Shown here in pieces: positions 1-12,510 of a DNA stretch of 64,000 bases. Position 1 is the first letter of the stretch. The number at the start of each line of letters is the position of its first letter. The notes beneath the pieces were generated by a model. It saw only the letters and a program-made list of their open reading frames with translations, was not told the DNA's origin and ran no database searches. The position numbers and the translations under genes were made by a program. Source of the stretch: Pogona vitticeps (taxonomy: Eukaryota > Chordata > Lepidosauria > Squamata > Agamidae); the NCBI RefSeq assembly GCF_051106095.1, contig NC_135784.1:152369428-152433427 (forward strand), given 5' to 3'.

Positions 1-8
1 CTGAGGGC

Positions 9-68
9 TAAGTGGCAATAGGTGTCTGGCCTATATAGATATATGGGCCAAACACTTATTGCCACTTT
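9..68. repeat. Short imperfect palindrome with TATATA core
   Basis: The left arm (about 10-31, AGTGGCAATAGGTGTCTGGCC) pairs with the right arm (about 45-68) around an AT-rich core (TATATAGATATAT). It sits directly before a second, longer palindrome with a similar GGCC/TATATA centre, so both may belong to one foldback element whose left end is cut by the window edge. No coding potential is seen. Confidence 0.7.
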
Positions 69-86
69 AATATATATATAATTAAA

Positions 87-341
87 GTGAGGGAGCTTAG
101 CAAAATAGGATAAACATGACCACGTAAATGGAGCAGGATACTGACTTAATACTGTACAAATTAATACCCTGGGTTCATCCGGTCTCCGAAGTAGCTATAT
201 GGCCTATATATAGCTACTTCGAAGACCGGATGAACCCAGGGTATTAATTTGTACAGTATTAAGTCAGTATCCTGCTCCGTTTATGTGGTCATGGTAGGGT
301 GGTCGTTTCAATGTTTCTCCTGTTTTGCTAAGCTCCCTCAC
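87..341. repeat. Long foldback palindrome (arms about 115 and 135 bp)
   Basis: The left arm starting GTGAGGGAGCTTAGC at 87 is repeated in inverse from about 205 to 341, centred on GGCC near 201-204. The arms are nearly identical over the inner part (for example ACTGTACAAATTAATACCC on both sides). They differ in the outer part, where the left arm lacks about 20 bases. The family is not recognised; a foldback MITE is the simplest reading. Confidence 0.8.
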
Positions 342-460
342 TGCTTGTGGGAATGGTTGTACAACTGGTGGTGTGGTCATTCATACAACCAGAGAATGGA
401 AATTGCTGGTGTGCTCCGAACAGGATACTGGACACAGTGTGTTAATGATCTTTCATCCTT

Positions 461-756
461 GTTGTGAGTTTTTTGGGCTCTTTGGCTGTGTTTTGAAGGT
501 TGTTCTTCCTAACGTTTCGCCAGTCTCTGTGGCCGGGATCTTCAGAGGACTGGAGTAGAAACTCTGTCCATGCTCTGTTAGACTGTCCAACAAACACCAA
601 CAGAGCATGGACAGAGTTCCTACTCCAGTCCTCTGAAGATGCCAGCCACAGAGACTGACAAAACGTTAGGAAGAACAACCTTCAGAACACAGCCAAAGAG
701 CCCGAAAAACCCACAACTATTAGATCACGGCCATGAAAGCCTTCGCAAATACATCC
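461..756. repeat. Inverted pair of Penelope-like terminal repeats
   Basis: Two arms of about 125 bp (461-584 and 596-720) are inverted copies around a spacer of about 10 bases. Each contains CTCTGAAGAT...CCACAGAGACTG...AAACGTTAGGAAGAAC or its complement, followed by CCCACAAC and then CCATGAAAGCCTTCGCAAATAC. From memory, this sequence type is the terminal region of vertebrate Penelope-like elements. No element ORF is seen next to it. The same unit occurs singly near 19519-19665. Confidence 0.6.
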
Positions 757-1708
757 TTTATCCTTATTTACTCCCTCTGAATTTATTTGGTCCTTATTTA
801 ATTCTTGGCCCTTATTGAATTTTTTGAAAACTAAATATAGCTCACTTCAGCTGACTTCCTCTTGATTCATCTTTTGCAGTTCTTTTTCTCTCTCCTGCAA
901 CCGTTCCTTTGAGATGTCTAGGAGATACTTTAGGAGACTGAATTGTTTTGATACTGGCTTTTATGTGTTGCCATTGCTGATGTTGCCGTTGCTGATGCTT
1001 TGCGTCTATTTAGCTTCTTGCACTGAGATAGCCTTGTTTGTGGCTCTGTATGGATTGCCTAAAAGCATTCCTAGCAAGGGATGGCATAGATCATATTAAG
1101 AGAACAAATTAGTGGCCCTGTTCAATGGGTCTGAAGGCCACCTTTCTGGCCCAGGATGCTCTAAGAGCCACCTTGATCACCAAAAATGCCCCAGAATGAA
1201 GAAAGGAGGAGGGAGGGAGGACAGGAAGAAGAGATTAGAAGTGGCTAGACGTCCTCTTCCATTTTTGACAAAATAGGTACTTGGGGCGTTAAACTGTGCA
1301 AAGGGGGCAAAAATCACTATTCCTGCAGGCTTCTAAGCAGCTGCACTTCATCTTTTAGAGCTTGAAAAAGAAGAGGCTGTCAGGCTGAGGGCCACAGAAA
1401 CAGCATTTGAGTTTCTCTTCTCCTCCACACAAAAATTTCATAACTGTGCTTACATTAAAATATAGCAGTTAGTCTTCAAGGTGCCACAACATTTCTCTCT
1501 CTCTCTTTGCTTTTGTTTTGTGTTTCTTGTTGAAATAATCATGTTAACTATTGTCACAGAGTTTTGAATTTGTGGTTAATCCCCATTAGCTGCACAGCAG
1601 AAGTGCAGGAATTCACAGAGCAGAATAGATTGAAGTTCCCCAGAGTAGTCCACCCCATTTCTCATTAACTGGCACTTACAGTCTCATTAATTCACTCTGA
1701 GACATTAA
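757..1708. other. Non-coding stretch, nothing recognised
   Basis: Only short chance frames are present. I see no splice-flanked conserved peptide, tandem repeat or known transposon end here. Confidence 0.5.
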
Positions 1709-1967
1709 TACTGTGGTTCCCCAAAAATAAGACAGGGTCTTATATTAATTTTTGCTCCCAAAAACGCATTAGGGCTGACTTTCAGGGAATGTTTTATTTT
1801 ACAGTCATGTCATCTTCTGATTGCTGCACAATGCTACACAATGGTGGAGGGTGGTGTTTCACTTAACTGGGGCTTATTTTTGAGGTAGGGCTTATATTAC
1901 AAATATCCTGAAAAATCAAACTAGGGCATATTTTCAAGTTAGGTTTTATTTTCAGGGAAACAGGGTA
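1709..1967. mobile_element. Tc1/mariner-type MITE (259 bp)
   Basis: The ends are inverted: TACTGTGGTTCCCC at the left and GGGAAACAGGGTA at the right, each continuing as ATAAGAC / AAAATAAAACC. The termini lie on TA dinucleotides, as expected for Tc1/mariner target duplication. There is no transposase inside, so this is a non-autonomous copy. The family name is not assigned. Confidence 0.7.
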
Positions 1968-4740
1968 GTAAAAAGAATAAAAGGTTCCATGACTTACAAT
2001 TGGACAGATCAAACACCAAGCTGACAAACACGACTGTTTTCAGCAAACAAACCTCAAGACTCTAGATAGGGGAAAGAGACACAGAGCAGAGGGGAAAAGC
2101 TGTCTTTGAATTCAGAGGCAGGAGGAAATGATTGGTTAGTGCTAGATACTGTAGATTGACAGTCATCCCTGCCACACCTTCTCCGGGCAGTGTGCAATAT
2201 TGTAAAAACTCCAACAACTACCTTCTCCCACCACTCACTGTTGCCTCTAAATGCAATGGCTTTTTTTTAACCTCCCTTTTCAGGTTTCTGGGGGAGTCCA
2301 ACCACATCACCAGAATTCTGACTCTTATCCCTGTTTCTAGTGATTTGAAGCCACTGGACAACTTTTGTTGGACAAGAGCTAAGACCAGCCGAAGATACGT
2401 GGCTGCCTGAAGGAAATCAGCAAATGGTGCCCTTCCCATCCACCCACCTTGGGGTGGATAATACTGAAAGCCAGAGAAGTTATTTTGGCATGGGTGGCAG
2501 ACGATCCCACAAGCATCTCTGTCTCCGTCTTGATGATTAAGAATACAATACTAACCACGCAGGTAATATTAGCCCTTTGCTAACCTTTCAGGGTGCCCCA
2601 AATCAGCTGCCAGAGTTGGCCAACCTACTTTGCCTTATTAGGACTGGGCATTCGGTGGCAATGTGGCACAGCCCAGTTCCCAAGGGCTTCAGTAAAAAGG
2701 ATTTAAAGCTGACCGTCCTCCACAGACCAAATGAACACGAGGCAAGTGGGATCTTTGCACCCGCTGGCTGCACCTACCAGTGCCTCAGCAGCTACACTCC
2801 TGGCACACGCCCTTTTCACACAGCAGTCCCCCTGGAGGCTTGTGAGCATGCAGATGTCAGATTCCATGCTGCCGTGGATGAGCTGTGCAAGAGATCAGCT
2901 GAACACGAGTCACTCTTTTCTGTCACATTGCCTCCAAACATGTGGTCGATAGACTCAAAGTATACTCACCTTTCTTATATGTTGACCAGAGCTTGAAAAC
3001 CACATCACCAGACTACAGCTGTCAGCATCCCACTGGCTAGGCTGGCTGGGAGATTCTGGTAGTCCAACAGATAACTCTGGAGAAGTGGAGGGAGGTTTAT
3101 TTGTACAGGACCTGTGTTATGTGACTCACTCCTTGTGGACTGATGGCGAGTGATATCAGCCTAAGCTAAACAGCTGTGTGTGTAGTTGGCTATATTTTCC
3201 TACAATAATCTATTTTGGCAATTGTTTTTCTGTGTGTGTCTGTGTCTGTGTGTGTGTGTCTGTGTGTGTGTGTTTAAACTAGCCTTGCTGGACTCTAAAT
3301 CCTGGGTATTAATTTCATTAGGATCAACCCAAGTGCCACAGAAGTGTACAAGCTTTCACACTTCAAGAACTCTTCATCAGCCTAGAGAGTTCAAATCATA
3401 ATCAGCAGCTGGGAAGGTCCAAAAAAGTTGACCAGATGTTGGAGGCATGAGGTCTCCAATTGAAAATGAAAGTTACAGATGGAGTGACTCAAAGGTACAC
3501 GTGCAGGGATCAGATCACACCTAGCAATGGGCACTTGCTGGGATGAAAAAGCAATGGAAAAGGCAGCCTTGTTTCTGATACCCGAAGGATGGCTGTAAGT
3601 AATTCTCTGTTGCCATGACTGCCATATTCCATGTGTCTCTGCCTTCAAAGCAGCGATGGGAGGAACACTTAAGGCAGAAGGTTCTCCTCTTCTAGCCTCT
3701 TCTTCTCATCACAGCTGGCTTCTCTCATTACACTTACATATTCTTTAATTATTGCGATTCTTTCAAAGCCATAATTACCATAGAAATAGTTGTTCAGTGC
3801 TAAAGAGAAACTGGGTTAAACTGCACATTACAAGGCGGTTGGTGTTAATTGCACGGATTCACAACAAAGATAGCGGCAGGAATGTTCTGGCTTTATTGGG
3901 AGATAAGGAGGCCAGAAGTCGACCCTGTACACAGGATGAGATATCTGAAGGCTGGGCTCTTTTGAGAAACGACGTGCCGGGACAATAAAAATCAAAGTGA
4001 AAACCAGCCTCGTTGGGCACCCCAGCTCATTCTCGCGGCAGGGGATCTGTGGTTATATGATAAAGTTCCTTGCAGATCATCTCCAAAGCACTTCATGAGC
4101 ATCTAATCTGGCCTTATGAAACAACTAAGGATAAAGCAGCTGCACATCCCCCCCCATCTCTTCTAATCGTCCCCACTGCCCCCCTGTGTTAAGGTATAGG
4201 GGAGTAGAACACAAAGGTTAGCGCTGTAAAACTAAGATAGACAATTCAATAATTGCTGAAGTTCATTTATTCTCTCTGTGTGTCTCTGTCTCTTGCTTCC
4301 TCTATGGGTCTGTCTGCTGGTGAGCTGCTCTATGTAATCCAGGAAATCTAGCTGAGGATTCCTCAATTTGGCACAGCCCAGGTGTGGTGGGCTACAGTTC
4401 CTATCATCCTGGCCCCCTCTTGCTCTGAGGGGCAAATGAGGTGATAACAAGACTTTCAAGCATTGTTGCTTCTGACAACTCAGTCCACAGGAACCTTCTC
4501 AATTTGATTGTTTCTGTACGGGTTGGAATACGACACCTGTCATCCCTAACCAAGAATGACTGTGGTCGGAGCTGAGTTCCAACTGTGGCCAGGGATGTTG
4601 GAAGTTGCACGCCAGCATATCCCTGAGTATAAGGCTGGGGGAGATTGATTTAGCCCCTTTGTTTTTCATGGTAATAATAATAATGTGGGAAAGAGTGGGC
4701 ATGGAGATTGGCAGAGGGGGTAGAAATTTGCCAGCTGATT
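1968..4740. other. Gene-free stretch with chance ORFs
   Basis: The longest open frame (2577-2996, +, 139 codons) has no recognisable domain and no flanking splice or promoter context. A TG repeat lies at 3231-3273. I see no supported gene. Confidence 0.45.
3231..3273. repeat. (TG)n microsatellite
   Basis: An interrupted TG dinucleotide run with a few TC interruptions is visible directly. Confidence 0.9.
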
Positions 4741-4744
4741 CCTA

Positions 4745-4925
4745 CCCCCAGGAGTAATTCCCTCCTTCTGCCACTACACTGGGAATTCAATTCCCCACCG
4801 AGCCTTGGGCAAGCTGCACCGTCCCAGAAGAGAAGGACGGTGAACCACTTATGAATATAGCCTTTACCTGGGAAAAAGGGTCACCATAAGTCAGAATTGA
4901 CTTGACAGCACATGATTATTATAAC
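4745..4925 (+). mobile_element. SINE fragment with RTE-type tail
   Basis: A pol III B-box-like block (AATTCAATTCCCC, about 4787-4799) is followed by a 3' tail reading GTCACCATAAGTCAGAATTGACTTGACAGCAC in two parts. The same tail occurs in inverse at 26130-26165, showing a family. The 5' (A-box) end is not clear, and no target duplication is identified. Confidence 0.55.
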
Positions 4926-7900
4926 AAAATAAACTACTTTTGAAAGATTAGCACCACAACTGCTACTCATTACTTTCGAAAAGTAACTTGCCAAACTGTG
5001 ATATCAGCTGCCGGTGGAAATACTCCAGATCCACCCAAACAGAAGATTGAACTTAGTATAGAGTTTTCTTGGAGGTGTTCCCTCCCTGTCTTGTGCTCTG
5101 GGCTGAGTCAGCAGATCTTCAAGAAATTGTACACCTATTCTCTGATGCTACCAAGACTTTTGAAGAATGTGTCAGCCGGGCCAAAGCTACTATGAAACTA
5201 AAGAAGCTTAAGCTTCATGATCCAGAGAGGCCCCAGAAGTGATTTTATTCCACATTGCTTAAAAATTTATGGTCTACCGTATGAGAAAGGTATTTTAACA
5301 AATAATAACATTAATAATATAGTGTAATTCAACACAAAGTAATAGTGAAAATAATAATTAAAAGGTTACTAAAGTATCATGTAGGCTAGTCATAAACAAA
5401 AAAACACATTCAGATTATGATATTTCATTCTAAACATATTTAATATAAAATAATTATAAATAAATTATAAATCTTAAAATATACTAAATATATAATAGTT
5501 TTAAAATAAATAATGTTATCTATATACAATTAAAATACAGTAAAAATTAAAAAGTAATAAAAATATTTTATTTGGTAGATACAAACAGTAGATGATATGT
5601 CATAAGAAAAAAGGGGAGCCGTTGAAATGGCAATCACAGTGAACAGAAGGTAGGGCATGACCGCTAACACAATATCACAGTACAAGTATTTATGAAAAAG
5701 TAATAAAAAGGGTGAATTTGTGTTAAATTACAGGTGTTTATTATTAAAATCATTTAGATAATGGTAAATTTGTGTCACGTTACTTTAGCCTATGAGTTTG
5801 GGTGGTCTAGTCTTGCCTAACTTAATTTAGCCTAGGCTAGGCTAGCTTAAACATAGCCTAGTTTAGACTATTGAGCTTATTTTTTGTAAATCTTTACAAA
5901 AATGTCCCTTTACTTTCTGAGAAGGGGCTTTAAAAAAAACCTTTCTCAGAAAATAGACCATTTTTTTTCTTTTCAAAGCAGGTGACACTAGTTGCACAAC
6001 TCAAATCATTAATTTTTTGTATACATTTCAATAATCCTGGAGCTTGAGAATCAGCAGCATTAATGTTGTAAAGGTGGGGTGTCACTGTGACCAATGTGAT
6101 TTCCCCCCTCCCACCCTTTAAACCGAGGTCAAGACACTCAAGGAATAACAATAAGTTCATGAAAGTACTTAAGTGGATACCAAAAAGAAAATAAAAATCA
6201 AGGAAAAGCAATCTGACGAACCTTCTAAACATCAAAAAATTAACAAACTCTTTCTCAATGTCAAGCTGGTCAACACCTACAGTTGAAGCAAGCCGAAGCC
6301 AGGGGTAGAGCACAAGCCACAGGAGCTCTTTCTAGCAGTGTTCAATCCACTGCTGATTCTTTTTAATACAGACAACAATCCCAGTGGTCAACGTGAAAGT
6401 ACCGCCGAACACGCCAAGACTGAGCAGAAACAGGAAGCAAATTCAGTGTGATTTCAAAGATTTTGAAGTACTGAAAGGAGTTGTAGCTGTTAGAAGCCAT
6501 AAGGAGATGTAGGGCTCATGTGGCTGGTCAGAGGAAAAACAAAAAGTGAGCAGTCCAGGCTCTTGTTGGAACCTTAGATCATGATGAAGCTGATCCATTT
6601 CTCCACACCCTGCCGAAAGGAACTGCTGGCAGACTCCATTGCGGCTCTGTACTCAGTCTTCACCACTGCTTCAGAGATTGAGTGTCATTCCAAAAGACAG
6701 GGGCCCCTTTTCTCTCTAAATCATGGAACACGTCTCAATCTGGGTGATAACAGCAGAAAATCCCCCACACATTCTTAAGAGGGTCAGGTTCTGGCTATAT
6801 TCCTCTTTTTACTTCTCCCTTCCTTTTTAAAAAAAGTTTGCTTTGTATCGCTCACTCCAAATGAAGGAGTTACTGTTACAGATCATGATGCCTTCTGTGA
6901 AGGTGAAATACAACCCACTTCCGAGTTATGGTTCTTTCGATTTTCAGTTACTGCGTGTAGGCTTCTAAAATGCCACGGAATTCGACTGCGAGCAACAAAG
7001 CACACACAGAAGGAAAACACACAGGTGTGCTGTGTAGAGGGCCTGTGCTCCATGTGCAAATGGGAAGCACGCATGCGCTCCAATCCCTCCCCCACATCTC
7101 AACTTGAATAATTCCTACAGGTGCCAGTCAGTACTGCCTGAGTTAATTGAGATGAGGCTTCTCTCTCAGGGCATCATCTTTCCTCAAATAATTTTTTTCT
7201 CCCCCTGGTGGTTTCTTCCATTCTTTCTCTGACATCAGAAAATCTGTTAAGGACAAAAGAGGGAATAGCTGCAAAATGGCTCCTAAGTGCCTGCGTAATA
7301 ATAGCTTCATCTGAAACTACCCAATGGCTCATCCATAATGTGCCAAGAAAATTGTTTCCTGGGCTCCTGTGGTGGTTTTAAAACACACACACACACACAA
7401 AAGCGCAACTTGTGACTTGTAGCATTCTTGCAGTCGATGCTTCTGATGGAGGAACGGATGATAATGCCAAGAGTGTGTTTCATTCTGTTTGTTTCTTGGG
7501 ATTCAAGCAACCTCATTAGTAATCTGGGGAAAGCTTACAAACCAGTTCATTTTCTTACCCTAGAATTGTGTTCTATTTCTTCGATTCTTGTCTAAACCAC
7601 ACCTTTCCCCGAATATTCCGGTGCCTCTTCTTGAACATTGTCCAGTATTTTCACAGTCCAGACAATCTGTGATGCAGGGGATCTGTGAATGGATGAGGAA
7701 ATGTCAGGTTCTCTTGACATTTTAGCTTTCCTCTCCTGGAAGCTCTGTCCACTATGACCACTGCTAAGTGTTTGTGGGAGTTGTACAAGTTGAAACTGTC
7801 AGAAGGCTACCGTTTTTTTTTTTTTTTTTTCTGACTATGCTCAAGAAAGGAAGAAATTCAGGCACAGCAAAGGTAACTAAGTTTTTCCCTACCTGATGGT

Positions 7901-8640
7901 TAATAGCTTTGACAAGGCAAGGGACTGTCATTCTGAAAAAGATATAAAATGAAACAGATAAATTCTTACTTCCCAAATGTTGTTTCTCCAGATCACCAAA
8001 GAATCCCTCAGAGATGCATTAAAGTAGAGGAGGAACCCCCCCTAAACACTGGAAGGTCTGATAACTGTTCACCCTTTCTTTTCCATTATTAGATCCATGG
8101 GATGTTCCAAAATTATGCATAAAATAGCAATGTAGTCCTAATGATGTGGAGGCCACATGCTGTATTCCAGCCACATCATCTAATTTTTCTCATTGAATTC
8201 AGATTTTACGACAAAGCCATAGTGAGAGGATTGTCAGATGCTCTTAAGAATCACTAGTGGTTGCTTCAAAAATTAACACACAATGGGATATATCTAATAA
8301 TGGGGTCTACAATTCTAGAAAGTAGAATCAGGATCCAAGAGGATCTTGTTAGATCTGACAACTGGCCTACACGTAAACAAAATTAGTTTGTACAATCTAA
8401 TGTTATACATTTAGGCAGAAAAATTCAGAAGCACAAATATAGCAAAAAATGACAATTGGCTTCCTTGTAATATGTGTGAAAAGGATCTAGGGGCCTTAAC
8501 AGACCACAAGCTAAATATAAGTCAGCCCCCCCCCCCATCTCAAAAGTGTGAATGCAATATTACGTTGCATATTTAACATAAAAAATATGCAAGAAGTATA
8601 ACATCCAAATCAAGGGAAGAAACGCCCTTTATACCATGAA
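4926..8640. other. Gene-free stretch, AT-rich at 5260-5600
   Basis: The segment around 5260-5600 is strongly AT-rich with no tandem period. Open frames here (for example 5930-6313, -) are low-complexity hydrophobic readings without conserved motifs. A (CA)n run lies at 7383-7399 and a T run at about 7812-7830. No gene is supported. Confidence 0.45.
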
Positions 8641-8645
8641 GTGTG

Positions 8646-8790
8646 TAGGTTATGCCCAGACTTAGTCATGCTTGGTGTATATCAGTTGAAACCGATGGGA
8701 CTTACATTAGTAGTTACATTTCACTTAACTTGCCCCGTTGAGCGCCGTGTATCTACACAAAGCATGACTAAGTCTGGACTTAACCCTAGG
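8646..8790. repeat. Inverted-repeat MITE, about 145 bp
   Basis: CCCAGACTTAGTCATGCT (8655-8672) recurs in inverse as AGCATGACTAAGTCTGG (8761-8777); the arms extend outward to TAGGTTA / TAACCCTA. The interior contains a GATGGGACTTA block typical of small reptile interspersed repeats. It is non-coding. Confidence 0.65.
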
Positions 8791-9453
8791 TGTATACTGG
8801 AAAAATGTTTGGAATCCATCTCTTCATGCTAAAGAAAAGATTGAAGTGCCACGGAAAAATAAAATCTGGGTGTAGATACTTGAAACAACAAGAACAAGAG
8901 AGGAATTCTCTTAGTATTAAGCAAGGAGTCATCGTCTGGAAGGTCCTCAGGGTGGAATTTTTAGGGCAGGTACATCCTCAACTTCTGATGCTGTAGAGAC
9001 TTTGCTCTTTTTATGGGGGCAGGTGGGATTGAAATGGTACAGGCAGAGCTTTCCCCTGGGCTACTCCTACCTACAGCTGCTCATCTGGGCCGAAACCTTC
9101 ATGGGGACAGGGCAACAACATAAAATTCTTGAGATGTGTGCCACATGTAAGACAAAAGGAGGAACACAGCCTCCATATAAGGGAAAAGGCTGCTCATCCT
9201 CACAAGGACTTGCCTTAATGTGTGTTTGGCAAATTAGCTTGATTTCATTCTACATACAGTATATTCATAGCATGGATTTGCTTGCGGGTCGGATATCTTG
9301 AGCATGTGCCTCTGAAAAATGTGTGTGCCTGGAGGGATAACATTGTAAAAGGAGAAAATACATTGTGTGATCTGACCCTCTGCAAGACAGAGGGAGGAAG
9401 AAGAGATAACTGGAATATCTCTGATCCAGCAGGCTTTCTTGAGGCATGGTCTA

Positions 9454-9787
9454 AATGTAAAGGTAAAGGTAAAGGTTCCCCTTGACAATTTTTGTCCAGT
9501 CGTGTATGACTCTAGGGGGCATTGCTCATCCCCATTTCCAAGCCATAGAGCCAGCGTTTTGTCCGAAGACAATCTTCCGTGGTCACATGGCCAGTGCGAC
9601 TTAGACACGGAACGCTGTTACCTTCCAACCGAGGTGGTCCCTATTTATCTACTCGCATTTGCATGCTTTTGAACCATTAGGTTGGCAGGAGCTGGGACAA
9701 GCTCACTCTGTCACATGGAGCTGAAGATCTACAGACCTTACAGCACAGAGGCTTCTGCGGTTTAACCTGCATCGCCACCAAGTCCCT
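9454..9787 (-). mobile_element. tRNA-headed SINE with 16-bp target duplication
   Basis: Read on the - strand, it starts GGGACTTGGTGGCGATGCAGG then TTAAACCGCAGAAGCC (tRNA-like head with A-box). It ends in a (TTTACC)n tail, seen on + as AAAGGTAAAGGTAAAGG. The flanks CTTGAGGCATGGTCTA (9438-9453) and CTTGAGGCACAATCTA (9788-9803) are a clear target-site duplication. A second copy of the same family is at 50500-50833. Confidence 0.85.
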
Positions 9788-10950
9788 CTTGAGGCACAAT
9801 CTAGCTCTCACCAAAGGCTACGTGCCTTTCTCCTGTGCAGAAACCCCAAGCTTTTTCCCCACAATGTGATATAAATTAGACCTAGAACAGCCACCCATGG
9901 TAATTTTCTTATAAGAACCACCATAAGAGGTTTCTTCTTGTTCCTACACATCCTAGCAGGCAGAGCCTGCCTTTCCAAATATGAACTTGCAGTTCACCAA
10001 CAAGACTGTCTGCATATTTTTTAGTGTAAGCATGTCACACATCTCCTCACACCAATTAATTGCATATATGAGAGCCAATGGGCTCCACACGCCTTAATGC
10101 ATACTATCACATGCCTTTGCACAGCTTGTGACGCTTAAGTTGAGTACACCCACCATGCAGAAGTAGGCTGTCGAAAGGCCTGCTGGGGCTGCAGCAAACC
10201 TCCAGGTCTTGTTGCCTAGCTGGGCGGGTGGGGGGAGAGGAAAGTTTGGACACAGGGCACTTTATTTTTTTATAAATATTTGATAAGGAAATCAGCAGTT
10301 CTGATAAGGGAAAGAATCTGGAAAAAAAAATAGTAGAAAAAGTTGAGGAACCACAGGAATTATTGAAACTACGAGCACATTAATTCAGGCCACAGTAATG
10401 TCTCTTAAAAGCTTCATGTCTTCCTACCAGGCTTTTATGTTTTATTCTGCTTAGTGTTTGCCTATAACTGCTGATATTCCCTAGTGATATCAGAAAGGGT
10501 CTATTAGAACCAAATGATAAATAGCTTCTGTCAAGTCTGAATCAGAGCTGGGGGGCGGGAGAGATTTACTCTCAGGGTGAACAGCACATTGACTGAATCG
10601 ATTTTCATTGGAGTCTCATCAAGGAGGGAATGGGTTAAATCTTCCCCCCTACTTCTCCTGCTGTCTCGACAATTATCACTCTTTTTCCAGTAGATGCAAC
10701 TCACCTTATTTAAAAAGTATAAAAGTACCTTTTGCATTCAAGATAAGCATAAAAAGAGAGATAGAACATTGTATGTGGGAGACAGAGAGTGAAATGCCAT
10801 CAATGTGGTGGATTGGAATGAGGAGACTTGCAGCACAGTCCTCTACAGGTTTACTCAGGAGCAAGCCCCATTTATACTCTGGTGCAATCACCTCCATTTA
10901 AGGACACAAAACATCACTGTCCCAGGCTTACATCACTGGTCAGCAGCAAA

Positions 10951-10960
10951 TCTCTCTCCT

Positions 10961-10992
<32 letters not shown>

Positions 10993-10993
10993 A
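10951..10993. repeat. (TC)n microsatellite
   Basis: A pyrimidine dinucleotide run with minor interruptions is visible directly. Confidence 0.9.
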
Positions 10994-12477
10994 CATCATA
11001 GCCAACCTTAGAATGGGGTTGTGAATTTTTAAAACATATAGCTGAACGCATGCTGTCCTGAATTCCTTTGAGGATGAACGGAGAAACAATGTGGGGTTGT
11101 GTTTATAGAGCTGGATTAGGCCTCAGGAAACCAGATTCATTTCTCCATTCAACAATGATACTCCTGGAGTGATCTTGGGCTGGTCAAAATATCTCAGCAT
11201 AACTTTCTGGACAAGGTTGCAGGTTTGTTAAAGGAGAAAGAAGAGGAGAAAAGCGTGTCTGTGCTGTGAGGCTGGTGTCCTTTTTGGTTGATGAGGTGGA
11301 AGGCACAGCACAGGTGAGGGAAGCCAAGGGTAGCAGGCAAAGCAAGTTGGAAAGTGGATGTTCATGCAGATATCACATACTGTACTCACTACTATGCGCC
11401 GCAGGAGGGGAACAGAGACAGGTTCCTAATAAAGAGGCAGACAGGAGTAGGTTGACTAGGGGGAACTTGAGTCCTATGGGGCAGCAGCCCCATGCCCTAA
11501 TGGAGCATCCTCCACTGTCTATGTGTGAAAAGAAAGAATAAATGTTATTAGTTTCTAATTGGTTTACCTTTTGGGCTTGCTTTTGAACTGATATTCCTGT
11601 ATCCTGTCCCCATTTTTCACTGGCGAAACCTAGTTGACATGCTTTGAAAATTGGGCAACTTGAGAAATGCAGGATTTGACATCTGGGTTTCGAGACTGAG
11701 TTTTCAAACAACCTGGGACACTAAGCATGCAACACACCCTGCAGCACGTGTTGCAGTACAACAAGAGGGAATCCCTGTGTCCACTCCTCACACAGGCTAA
11801 GCAGATGATAGGACCTGTGCAGAAGATGATCAGACAGGCCATCAGCCTCTTGGGGTAAAGGCCCAGAAGATACGCTTCGCAATGATACACTCGTGCTGTT
11901 TCCAGCTCTGGCCATTAAGTTGTTCCTCATTCTCCAGCTTATGCGATGTGTCTTTGCCTCCACTGACAACCAGCAGACGGACGACGTGGGTTTCCCAGTC
12001 CTCTCCATTGGCTTGTCAGTCACCACAGGTCACTTTTGAGGGGTGGGTATTAATGAGGGATATGCAGAACCCCTCTCAGAATTCACCTGTTGCCTCAAAA
12101 ACCCCATTTCTTCCTTCTCTCAGTCTTGCAGATTTCTCTCAAGAAGAAACTTCCAGATAGATCTCCAAATTTAGGCAAAATGCTGTGATGTTTTCACTCT
12201 AGAATCTTACCCATTTTGGCCACAACGTATGGAGAGTTTATTCACAGGGACTCTCAGCAGAGTATCCAATGCTCATAAGAGGCAAATAAGACTGGAAGCT
12301 GAGCTTGAACCTGCCCTTATGTTTCAGACAGACTCCCAAAAGGGATGTTTACCTTTCGTAAGACTCAGTGAAGTAACAGTTGCTCATTACATGAATGCAT
12401 CTACTTTGGCCTTGGGGCCTAATAGTTTCTCCTCACTGATGAAAGGGTAATCAAGTGTTATTAACTTTCATGTAGCA

Positions 12478-12510
12478 ACAAAGAAAGAAAGAAAGAAAGA
12501 AAGAAAGAGG
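12478..12510. repeat. (GAAA)n microsatellite
   Basis: A tandem GAAA tetranucleotide run passes into a GGGA-rich stretch. Confidence 0.9.

Noticed and set aside
2577-2996. A 139-codon + strand frame
   Set aside because: Composition is unremarkable, no family resemblance, no exon borders; treated as chance.
5930-6313. A 127-codon - strand frame with hydrophobic stretch
   Set aside because: Low complexity, AT-rich surroundings and no conserved motif or exon context.
12478-12510. Short tandem repeat considered as a CRISPR-like or satellite array
   Set aside because: It is a simple tetranucleotide microsatellite with no spacers.
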